Of a stretch of DNA of 64,000 nt, positions 8,721 to 16,344 are shown in pieces. The position numbers were made by a program, and so were the translations under genes. Each line of letters begins with the position of its first letter. The first letter of the stretch is position 1. Source of the stretch: Neorhizobium vignae (GTDB lineage: Bacteria > Pseudomonadota > Alphaproteobacteria > Rhizobiales > Rhizobiaceae); contig NZ_JNNU01000012.1 in assembly GCF_000732195.1 (NCBI RefSeq), positions 164,857 through 228,856 on the forward strand, written 5' to 3'. The notes below the pieces were generated by a model. That model did no database searches. It saw nothing but the letters and a program-made list of their open reading frames with translations, and was not told where the DNA came from.

Positions 8721-9032
8721 ATGAAGAAAAGAAATTCCATAGACCTCGAACTTCCCGCCGGCGATCCTGTCGACCTCAGCTCGGTAGACCTGGAACCCGC
8801 CCGCGGCTCTGGCTCCTACCACGACCTCGAACGACGCCTGTTCGACTCGGTGCGGCTACGTCACAGGAGCCAGCCGCTCGTGGTCGAGAGCGATGGGGTC
8901 TCGCTCCTCGCAGAGCTGCTGACGAAATATGCGCCTCCGCCGAGAAACCACGCTTCTGACCCGGATGACACTCCCGCAAGCCTCTGGCGGCTCTCCCTGC
9001 GTCGTCGGGCCGTGAAGCGTCCGATCCATTAA
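8721..9032 (+). CDS. Hypothetical protein preceding tnsA
   Basis: It encodes 103 residues with a clear GGGAG ribosome binding site before the ATG at 8721. The first half is acidic and the C-terminus is Arg-rich (RLSLRRRAVKRP). No family is recognised. A strong hairpin follows directly, so it is probably transcribed separately from tnsA. Confidence 0.5.
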   Translation: MKKRNSIDLELPAGDPVDLSSVDLEPARGSGSYHDLERRLFDSVRLRHRSQPLVVESDGVSLLAELLTKYAPPPRNHASDPDDTPASLWRLSLRRRAVKRPIH

Positions 9033-9034
9033 TC

Positions 9035-9067
9035 AGCGGGCCTTGTCGGTCGCCGACGAGGCCCGCT
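9035..9067 (+). terminator. Long hairpin after the small gene, before tnsA
   Basis: AGCGGGCCT (9035-9043) pairs with AGGCCCGCT (9059-9067), and an inner GTCGG/CCGAC extends the stem. The downstream tract is CTCCTTCCC, so U-richness is weak. It is most likely a terminator, possibly also insulating the tns genes from outside transcription. Confidence 0.55.
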
Positions 9068-9158
9068 CTCCTTCCCACTTTCCAAGCCTCCCCAATCTGC
9101 TGCTCGCACGCGGACGGCGAAGCTATGTCGAAATCAGAGGATCCAATGAGACGAGTTT

Positions 9159-10034
9159 TTGAAACGCCATGTCGGGACGACGCCCGCGTCACCCCAAAAG
9201 TTCGACGCGGATACCCGCGTGATGTCCTCGCTAGACGAGGAGGTCTCACATGAGGCGCGAACATCTGGTCAAGCAGCACCTTTGGAGAAGCGCGCGGGGC
9301 TCGTGCCGGACTACCGGATCCCGGATGAAGTGACTTATCTACGCCCGACGATTACGGAAACGTTCGAGAAACCGCCGCTGCCGACGCAGGCGGCGCGCAT
9401 TCCATCCGACAAGTCGCCATTCAACACCAGAGGCGATCGCTACAACCCGCTGAGCGGACGGCGCATCGTTGCTGAAAGCGCTCTCGAGATCAAGGCCGGG
9501 AAGATCCTGGCGACAAGGGAAATCGTCGAACTCCGCGAGCAGTGGCCCCGCGTGTATTACATCGACCGGCATGGCGTGAGGCGTTCCCACACGTTCGACA
9601 TCTGGGCCAGGAAGCTCGATGGCAAACGGGTGGCGATTGCCATCAAGCCGTTCGACAAGATCGATCCGAACGAGTTCTTCGACATGCTGCTGCGGATCAA
9701 GGACGCCGGCATCGGCGGGCTTGCAGACGACGTCAGCTTCGTCACCGAGTACTACGCGAGCGAGTATGCCGCCGCGAACGCCGAGGAGATCCTATACGCG
9801 AGGCGGGGGAGAAACGAAGACGACGTCGAGGGGACGAAGGCGCTTCTACGCGAGGTGAAAGGCAGGATCCTTTTCGGTGAACTCCTAAAGGACCTCGAGA
9901 TCCAGGCCTTCCGCCGCATCGCCCTTTGGTGTCTCGTCGACGAAGGCTGGCTGCGCCCAGTCAGGCCCTCGCTGATCGAGGACCACACCCTGATGGACGT
10001 TCTGGTACCGTCGAGGGCGTCATCATGGCAGTAG
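9159..10034 (+). CDS. tnsA: TnsA-like endonuclease of a Tn7-like transposon
   Basis: It encodes 291 residues from a TTG at 9159; an ATG at 9222 is an alternative, as neither has a strong ribosome binding site. TnsA cuts the 5' ends of the transposon so that it moves by cut-and-paste with TnsB. The restriction-enzyme-like active site is visible as Glu110 (ESALEIKAG), Asp147 (SHTFDIWAR) and Lys163 (AIAIKP). A winged-helix-like C-terminal part (LLREVKGRILFGELLKDLE) follows, as expected for the TnsC/TnsB contact region. It overlaps the start of tnsB by ten bases, so the two are translationally coupled. A 35-codon frame with a good ribosome binding site (ATG 9146, stop 9251-9253) overlaps its start and may be a leader or the displaced true N-terminus. 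Confidence 0.8.
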   Translation: MKRHVGTTPASPQKFDADTRVMSSLDEEVSHEARTSGQAAPLEKRAGLVPDYRIPDEVTYLRPTITETFEKPPLPTQAARIPSDKSPFNTRGDRYNPLSGRRIVAESALEIKAGKILATREIVELREQWPRVYYIDRHGVRRSHTFDIWARKLDGKRVAIAIKPFDKIDPNEFFDMLLRIKDAGIGGLADDVSFVTEYYASEYAAANAEEILYARRGRNEDDVEGTKALLREVKGRILFGELLKDLEIQAFRRIALWCLVDEGWLRPVRPSLIEDHTLMDVLVPSRASSWQ

Positions 10035-12267
10035 CCGCCCCGCTTGCCTTCAACCAGCCTGCCGCCGTGGTGCCGATGTACTACCTCGGCGACGCAACTC
10101 GTATCGTCGTCGACGAAAAGGACTACGTGCTCGTCAGCCAGGACGTTAGGAAGACGGTGCTGCGCGATAGAAACGGATTCAACGAGGAATTCGGACACGA
10201 GCAGATATACACCCTCCATTGCGAGAACCGGTTCAGGATCGAGCGGGGAAGCTCCGAGCTTGCGCTCGGCCTTCCAAACCTCACGGACGTCCCGCCGCAC
10301 AAGCTGGAAAGGCGTTCTTCTACGCCGATGCTCTGGACGAATTCGTGAAGATCCAGGCCGTAGGTCCGGACTATCCGGGCCTGCGCGAGGCCGGTTTCAA
10401 GCGCAAGAAGGTCACGCTCGGCGCCGCATGCCTCGAAGATCTCATCCCCATCATCGAAAAGACCGTCAACGAACAGTCGATGCGCGGAAGCACGCGGGGC
10501 GGAACCGTCTGGAAGTGGAGGAAGCTGGTATGTCCGCGCCACTTCTATCGTCTGTTCATAAACTATGCCGAAAACAGCTTTCGAGTGGAGAGTCTCGTCA
10601 GCGCTCACAACGGCCCCGGCGTCATTCCGTCCCGGCACCACCCGGACGACCTGCTTGTCTGGCTCGACCATGCCAAGATTTACGCCAGCAAGAAGCGTCC
10701 GAAGGTCAAGGCCGCCCTCCAGATGCTGGAGGCGAAGGTCTTGGAGCTGAACGCCGAACGGGAGCTACGGGGCCAGAGGCTTCACGAGATGCCGTCCGAA
10801 ATCCTCTTCGGGAAAATGGTCAAAAGCCTTGGCAAGTACTACATCGTCGCCGGCCGCCTGGGCGAAGAAATCGCCCAGGCTTCGTTCGCATCGGTCCGGA
10901 ACGGACTTCAGATCAGGCGGCCTGGCCAGCGCATTGAGATGGACGAGTGGAAGATCGATCTCGTCACCCTGCTCGCCTTTTCCGGCCTCACCAGAAAGAT
11001 GACCGACGAGCAACTGGATCTGATCAAGAGCGCCCGCATCTGGATCACGACCGTGATCGACGTCGCGACCCGAGCCATCCTGGCGATGCGCTTCAGCGCA
11101 CGGGCGCCGTCCAAGGATTCCTCGCTCGCCGCTCTGGAGATGGCCGTCTCCAACAAGACGCATATCTCGGCGGTGATCGGAGCGGGCACTCCCTGGATCT
11201 ACAACGTGTTGTTCTCGACGCTCGTGACCGACTGGGGGCCGGCTTTCCGAGCAGTGGAACTGCGCGCCTCGGTAGCGCAGCTTAGGGGCGAGCATCAGTT
11301 CACGGCTGCAGGCTGGGCCGCCGGCCGCGGCCACATCGAGTCGCTCTTCAAAACGGAGGGGCTTCGGTTCCTTCACTGGTTCGAGGGACGAACGTTCGCG
11401 AATGTGGTCGAACGCGGACCGAACGGTGCGGTCGCGAGGCTCAACGTTGACGAACTGAACCGTCTTCTGGTCCGCGCCATCGTCGACATCTACCACCATA
11501 CGCCGCACGAGGGACTGGGCGGCGAGACGCCGCATAACGCCTGGCTCCGCCTTACCGCGAAACACGGCATCCTGCCGCCTCTGCATCCCGACCAGAGGCG
11601 CCATGTCTTCGGCACGAAGATGCGCCGCTCCATCTCCGACAAGGGCGTGCGGTTCCTTGGGATCCACTACAACCATCTCAAGCTCCAGCAGATGAGGCGA
11701 AACCAGGCCGCCCTCCCCGGCTCCAAGGCGCCCACGGCGGACATCCGGATCGACCGCTTCAGCCTCTGGAAAATCTCCTTCTTCGACGGGTCCGAGTGGG
11801 TGACCGCGGAAGCCAGCATGGGACTGCCCGACGACGTCAGCGTCTGGGAATGGGTCGGCGCTGCCAAGGAGCACGCCGCAATTCACCGGGCCAACGCGAA
11901 GATGAAGCTCTCCGTCCTGCTCGCGGCGGTCAACGACCTCCGTCGCGCAGGTCACGCCGCATCCGCACGCGCTGAGCTGGGCACCGACGTTCCGTCCGCC
12001 AAGCAATATGCGGTTGCGGAAAAGAACTACTTCGACCGGGAGATCGAAGACGACATCGATGGTCCAGCTCCCGATCTGGCCGAACTCCGAATCCCGCACG
12101 ACCCGCTGGAAACCGGCATCGATGCCTTTCGCCACCTGGGGACCAGCCGCGCGGCGGTGGAGGCACAGGCCCAGGCCGAGAAGGTCGTGCGACCCGATCC
12201 GTCCGGCTTCATGAACCCAGCAGATCCATCGTCAGACGACGACGATGGCCTCGACTTCGAATATTAG
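10025..12267 (+). CDS. tnsB: TnsB-like DDE transposase, interrupted by a frameshift
   Basis: The N-terminal part starts at ATG 10025 (MAVAAPLAF), inside the end of tnsA, and runs to about 10309. The homologous reading then continues one frame back, from AAGGCGTTC at 10309 onward, to the stop at 12267, giving about 747 residues in all. One missing A in the run at 10308-10310 would explain the shift. The Mu/Tn7-type integrase core is present: Asp at 10942-10944 (RIEMDEW), Asp at 11230-11232 (LVTDWG) and Glu at 11338-11340 (GHIESLFKT). A C-terminal acidic tail (SSDDDDGLDFEY) is typical for contact with TnsC. If the shift is real, the N-terminal DNA-binding part is disconnected from the catalytic core and the element is immobile. 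Confidence 0.8.
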
Positions 12268-12281
12268 CAATGGAGCATCAC

Positions 12282-13349
12282 ATGACCTTCAAGAATTATG
12301 ACGCAAGTTTCAGCGAGGCCGCGAGAGCGCTCTTCGACACGCTCTCTCCGGAGCAGCAGGAGCGTGCACGCCGGATGGGCGGCATGCAGGCAGCCTATAT
12401 CGGTACCAAGCGGGATCTGGAACTGGACAGGGAGTTCGACCGGGTGACCGAGAACGCGGCCGCCGCGCTGTTCGGCAAGTCGGGCAAGGCGCGAGCGCTC
12501 TTCGTCCTGGGCGAATCGGGCTCCGGCAAGACGACTTCTGTCGAAAAGCACATCGCGAAAAGGCGCCAGTTCCTTCCGAGAACGACCGCGGATGGCGTGT
12601 CGGTGCGGCCGCTGGTCCCAATGCTCGCGCCGAAGCCCCTGACACTCAAGGGTCTGGCGCTCGCGGGCCTTGGGGCGCTCAACTACGAAGTCCACAACAC
12701 TAGGATCTCGGGCTTTGACCTTTTTAAAGAGTGGAAGAACCAGCTCCGCGAGCAGCAGGCTCTGTTCCTTGCGATCGACGAGCTTCAACATGTGCTTCGC
12801 GGCGACACCGTCAAAGAACTTCAGACGGTGGCCGACGTGCTGAAGGACTTGCTTCAGATTCCCGGCTGGCCCCTGCACATGTTCCTCAGCGGGGTTCCAG
12901 CGCTCGCCGGATTTCTTCATCAGGATGGTGAGTCGGAACGGCAGCTCAAGGAGCGGAGCCATATCATCGAATTCCGACGCATGAGCTTTCCCGAGGACAT
13001 CCCTGTCACGACCAAGATCGTCGAGAAGATCATCCGCGTCGAAGCCTGTCTCGAACCCCGCGACGTGCTCCACGAAGAGTTCGTCCATCGGATCCTCCAC
13101 TCCAGCCACTTCGCGTTCGGCTCGTCGATCGAGTTGACCCGGATCGCCTGCGACAACGCCATGAGGCTGGAGCAGGATTACGTGGGTCCGGCAAACTTCA
13201 TCGCAGCATACGCCCTCAAGAGCGGCTGCCGGCCATCGCAGAACATCTTCGCGGTCAAAGAGGGATGGCTCGACATATTGCCGATCAACTCTCTCCAGGA
13301 ACTACTCGACAGCGTCCGTAGGCCTGCTCGTAGCACGAAGGGACGTTGA
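12282..13349 (+). CDS. tnsC: TnsC-like AAA+ transposition regulator
   Basis: It encodes 355 residues from the ATG at 12282, where GGAG lies at proper spacing; an ATG at 12270 is less likely. The AAA+ ATPase signature is clear: Walker A GESGSGKT (77-84) and Walker B LFLAIDEL (161-168). TnsC links the target selector (TniQ/TnsD) to the TnsAB transposase and imposes target choice through ATP. It begins 14 bases after tnsB and ends one base before tniQ, so the four genes form one operon. Confidence 0.85.
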   Translation: MTFKNYDASFSEAARALFDTLSPEQQERARRMGGMQAAYIGTKRDLELDREFDRVTENAAAALFGKSGKARALFVLGESGSGKTTSVEKHIAKRRQFLPRTTADGVSVRPLVPMLAPKPLTLKGLALAGLGALNYEVHNTRISGFDLFKEWKNQLREQQALFLAIDELQHVLRGDTVKELQTVADVLKDLLQIPGWPLHMFLSGVPALAGFLHQDGESERQLKERSHIIEFRRMSFPEDIPVTTKIVEKIIRVEACLEPRDVLHEEFVHRILHSSHFAFGSSIELTRIACDNAMRLEQDYVGPANFIAAYALKSGCRPSQNIFAVKEGWLDILPINSLQELLDSVRRPARSTKGR

Positions 13350-13350
13350 G

Positions 13351-15207
13351 ATGGCCTACCCCTGTATCAAACCGGTGGAACCGCTCACGCAGTTCATCTC
13401 GCGCGTCGCCGCCTCTCGTGGCGTCTCCCTGTTCCACTACCGCCGGCACATGGACATCCGGGCGCGTTACAGCCGTCGCGAAAAGCTGTATGAGCGTTTT
13501 TCTGGCATGAGCGGAATCTCGGAGGACGTCCTGCGCCGCCACGACTTGGTCAAGGTCGGCGGAAACGTCCAGATCTTCGACATGACCTTCGACCTGAGAG
13601 ACGTATGGGCGAAATCCGCAAGGGTCTGCGCGTCGTGCCTACGTGACGACCGGCTCAACGAGAGCGGTCGTCACGAGGCCAGGCCCCATCAGCGGTTCTC
13701 ATGGATGCTGCGTGTTCTTGGACGTTGCCACAAGCACGGATCAGGGCTCGTTCAGATCGGCAGCGACTACGACCGGTTCTCATATGGAGACTTTTCACGC
13801 GCGGTCGTTAGCGGGTCTGGAACTCTCGACGCCCTTCTTCGGGACGAAGGCGACAACTCGTGCATCCAGGCTTCGGACGTCTACTTCCATCAACGGATCG
13901 AGGACGCGGCAACGCTCTCACAGGACGCGGCACGCGTACCGGGAGGAGCCGGGCCGTCGGGAGACATGTTGGAAGACCTTCCCCTCCCCGCCGCGCTCCT
14001 TCTGACCGAAATCGTCGGCGGCATGAAGCTGCTTGGCGACCGCTACCGGCGACGGAGACTTGGCGAAGAGGTGCGCCAGGCTGCCGTCGTCGCGGGGTTC
14101 GAGGTCACCTCGCGCGGCTACGACGGTCTTCGTGATTTTCTAAAGGAACAGGATGCCGTGCACTGGACGAATGCACGGCGAGGACACTTCAAAAACCTGT
14201 ACGGACCGCTGCAGGAGTTCCTGCGCACGAGGCTGGAAGACGACGACTATCGGGATGTCGTGTCGTTCATCGCCGAGCACGCGATGTCGGCTCATCCCCT
14301 GGGACCCGAGGACGGCTTCCTGGGCTCGGCCCTGCCCCGAAGGTACCACAGCATCAGGACGGCAGAGGTGAGGCATCATATTCATCGAACGACCTTGCGG
14401 GGCATTCTTTCAACGGCGGGTGTGCTGCCTCCTGGTTCGGACGCCAAAGCCGACGGTCGCGTTTTGATCGACGCGAACAGATTGGAAGAACTTGTGACGC
14501 AGTGGCGAGACCGCCTGCCCACGGAAAAGGCGAAGTCCGCCTTACGCATCAGCGGTCCGGCGCTGCGATCGATCACCCGCAAAGGCCTATTGCTGAAGAC
14601 GAGCACGGATAGTGAGACCGACAGCAAGATTTCCGCCGCATCGTACGCGCAATTGATGGAACTGCTCGATGAACTCCCCCGCGGTTCGCCTGCGCCCAGG
14701 ATGAAACGCCTAAGCTACGTCGCGAGAATGGTCGGCCGCAGCTACGCCGAGATTGTTTCGCTGGTTGTCGACGGCGTCGTGGCGAATGCTGTCATTGACG
14801 CAAGCCAGAGCGAAGCGTTTCGGCTCGACCAGATCTTTTTGGATGCCTATGAGGTCAAGCGCGCTTTCGGAACCGCCGATCCACCTGGCGTCACGTTCGA
14901 ACGCGCGGAGCGTATGCTCGGCACCACGACCCAGACGGTCAGGCGTATTGTAGAGGTCGGCCTGATCGAGACGTTCGAAACCGAAAATCCCGTGAACAGG
15001 CGGAAGCAGCGGTATTTCTCCCCGGAGGCTATCGACCAGTTCAAAAAGGACTACGTGACGCTGAGGAACTTCGCCCTCGGGCGAGGAAACATCGCTCGCG
15101 TGAAGGCTGCATTGACTGCCTTGGGTATCACGCCTGTTCTCAAGGAAAAGGGAGTGGCGACGATCTACAAAGCGTCGGAAATACCGAGCGATTTGGCAGT
15201 GAAGTAG
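13351..15207 (+). CDS. tniQ: TniQ/TnsD-like target-site selector
   Basis: It encodes 618 residues. The N-terminal TniQ domain contains the zinc ligands Cys93, Cys96, Cys126 and His129 (VCASCLRDD; GRCHKHG). The long C-terminal region has several helix-turn-helix-like stretches (AERMLGTTTQTVRRIVEVGL near the end). A plain TniQ has about 350-400 residues, so this protein is TnsD-sized and probably binds a specific attachment site itself. It lies one base after tnsC. No CRISPR array or Cas gene is visible, so RNA-guided targeting has no support here. Confidence 0.8.
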   Translation: MAYPCIKPVEPLTQFISRVAASRGVSLFHYRRHMDIRARYSRREKLYERFSGMSGISEDVLRRHDLVKVGGNVQIFDMTFDLRDVWAKSARVCASCLRDDRLNESGRHEARPHQRFSWMLRVLGRCHKHGSGLVQIGSDYDRFSYGDFSRAVVSGSGTLDALLRDEGDNSCIQASDVYFHQRIEDAATLSQDAARVPGGAGPSGDMLEDLPLPAALLLTEIVGGMKLLGDRYRRRRLGEEVRQAAVVAGFEVTSRGYDGLRDFLKEQDAVHWTNARRGHFKNLYGPLQEFLRTRLEDDDYRDVVSFIAEHAMSAHPLGPEDGFLGSALPRRYHSIRTAEVRHHIHRTTLRGILSTAGVLPPGSDAKADGRVLIDANRLEELVTQWRDRLPTEKAKSALRISGPALRSITRKGLLLKTSTDSETDSKISAASYAQLMELLDELPRGSPAPRMKRLSYVARMVGRSYAEIVSLVVDGVVANAVIDASQSEAFRLDQIFLDAYEVKRAFGTADPPGVTFERAERMLGTTTQTVRRIVEVGLIETFETENPVNRRKQRYFSPEAIDQFKKDYVTLRNFALGRGNIARVKAALTALGITPVLKEKGVATIYKASEIPSDLAVK

Positions 15208-15228
15208 CTAACTTCACGAACGTGCCTC

Positions 15229-15248
15229 AGACCCGCCTAGGCGGGTCT
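15229..15248 (+). terminator. Rho-independent terminator of the tns operon
   Basis: AGACCCGCCTAGGCGGGTCT is a perfect 20-base palindrome followed by TTCTTT, located 22 bases after the tniQ stop. Confidence 0.8.
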
Positions 15249-15257
15249 TTCTTTAAT

Positions 15258-15296
15258 GTATGAAATCGTGACTCAACAGAATGCGACTTCGTGACA
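15258..15296 (-). repeat. Candidate transposon end facing the tns genes
   Basis: On the minus strand this begins TGTCACGAAGTCGCATT and continues, 23 bases later, with GTCACGATTTCATACA. TCGTGAC occurs on the plus strand at 15266-15272 and again at 15289-15295. A terminal TGT followed by phased repeats read inward is the usual build of a Tn7/Tn5053-like end with transposase binding sites. The terminus would be base 15296 and the interior lies to the left, towards tniQ. It rests on two short repeats only. Confidence 0.4.
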
Positions 15297-15389
15297 TTTG
15301 GCGCGAATAGTTAGCATCGACTCTTTGTTTTTATTGAGAAAATAGCGGAAAATTCGTTAGATCGTGCTATTTCAGTGGAGTCTATCCAG

Positions 15390-15434
15390 TGTGGGCAGCC
15401 ATTGATTTTGACGCACAGCCAATAAAGTGACGCA
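15390..15434 (+). repeat. Candidate Tn7-like end with two tandem TnsB-type sites, facing right
   Basis: The sequence starts with TGTGGG at 15390, the same six bases as the known Tn7 terminus. Two adjacent direct repeats follow: CAGCCATTGATTTTGACGCA (15396-15415) and CAGCCAATAAAGTGACGCA (15416-15434). CAATAAAGT is also found in Tn7 TnsB sites as I remember them. Orientation by that comparison puts the interior to the right, over the copper genes, whereas the tns genes lie to the left. No partner end was found near 20.7 kb. Confidence 0.45.
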
Positions 15435-15440
15435 GTAAAA

Positions 15441-15472
15441 CCTCCGCCTGAAGCGAGAAATTCAGGCGGAGG
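15441..15472 (-). terminator. Strong hairpin, terminator-like on the minus strand
   Basis: CCTCCGCCTGAA and TTCAGGCGGAGG form a perfect 12-base stem around an 8-base loop. On the minus strand the stem is followed by TTTTACTG. No minus-strand gene is recognised upstream of it, so it may block antisense entry from the copper side into the transposon end. Confidence 0.5.
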
Positions 15473-15920
15473 ACGGAAATCAAAGAGAAAACAAGACCAC
15501 CTTCAAATCTAACGACTAAACTGCCCAAGCATCAACCAAGCAATAGGCAAGTACGCCTGGAATTGATAGTTAACGCCCGATGCGGCGCTCTACACGAAGA
15601 ATCCACAAACGCATTAAGAAGTTTGATTCTTACTAGAACAAAACATGAAACAATCGCATTGGTATGCGTGAAATACTTCATACTATCGGCCCATTGAGCA
15701 CAGCCCTAAGGGTAGAGATAAAGGATATGGTGATCAGTTGGTCTCGCCACTGGCGGCAGTCTCGTTCGGACTTGTCGGCGGCCACGCGATGTGAGCTACT
15801 GCTCGTCCATGAGGGGTCGGGGGTGCCTTCTTCGCACATCCCCGATCCCCACTTGATGAAGATCAACGCAGGCGTATCGTGAAGCGATAGGTTGTTCCCG
15901 GGCGCAACAGGGCGAGCAAG

Positions 15921-16271
15921 ATGAACCTGCGGAGGCTGTCACCGCTGATTTTGAGGATATGCGTCGCGATGATCGCGGCCGCCATTCTCTTCGGCGCGCC
16001 CGCCTCCCATGCCGCCCATCAGCCATGCTCCACCGAGACCGTTGCTTCGATCGGCCATTCGCACGGTGACGATCACCATTCGAGAGGCAAGGTGGCGCTC
16101 GGCGATCAGGCATGCTGCAGCAGCACCTGCCCTGTCTGCCTGCTGGTTTTCCCTTTTCCGACCACATCGGCGGGCATCTCGATGCTGGTGGTTCGTGTCT
16201 CCGATCTTCAGGATCACCTGACCGGGAGAGCCCCCTCGCCCGGCCTCAAGCCTCCGCAGTCCGCCGCCTGA
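15921..16271 (+). CDS. Secreted Cys/His-rich metal-associated protein (DUF2946-like)
   Basis: It encodes 116 residues with an N-terminal signal peptide (basic start, hydrophobic core, cut near ASHA). The mature part is rich in potential copper ligands: SIGHSHGDDHHS and ACCSSTCPVC. Small proteins of this kind stand at the head of copper-resistance operons, and this one lies 73 bases before the multicopper oxidase gene. The role is probably periplasmic copper binding; the family name is tentative. Confidence 0.55.
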   Translation: MNLRRLSPLILRICVAMIAAAILFGAPASHAAHQPCSTETVASIGHSHGDDHHSRGKVALGDQACCSSTCPVCLLVFPFPTTSAGISMLVVRVSDLQDHLTGRAPSPGLKPPQSAA

Positions 16272-16344
16272 TGAATCCGTCCGCGTTCCAGCGGAAATCC
16301 ATCATCAGCATGTCGGCATGCCGACAAGGATCGAGAGGCATATC

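Larger units (their letters stand above)
15208..15920 (+). other. AT-rich gene-free stretch with terminators and transposon-end-like repeats
   Basis: It runs for 713 bases between tniQ and the copper genes and is clearly richer in A+T than its flanks. It holds a terminator for the tns operon, two groups of short direct repeats in opposite orientations (listed separately), and a second hairpin. From 15480 to 15720 I see only AT-rich sequence. Short frames between 15660 and 15880 on both strands have no family-like features. Confidence 0.5.

Noticed and set aside
10300..10315. Programmed ribosomal frameshifting in tnsB
   Set aside because: The zero-frame codons CTG GAA AGG do not form an X-XXY-YYZ heptamer; a lost A in the run is simpler.
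10765..12135. A 456-codon minus-strand frame opposite tnsB
   Set aside because: It is a mirror of the GC-rich tnsB codons, with Arg/Asp-rich composition and no family-like sequence.
15660..15885. Short frames on both strands before the copper genes
   Set aside because: Their starts are weak, there is no ribosome binding site and no recognisable sequence; they are probably non-coding.
9159..15900. CRISPR-associated transposon
   Set aside because: There is no cas gene and no array of regularly spaced repeats of 25-40 bases around the tns genes.
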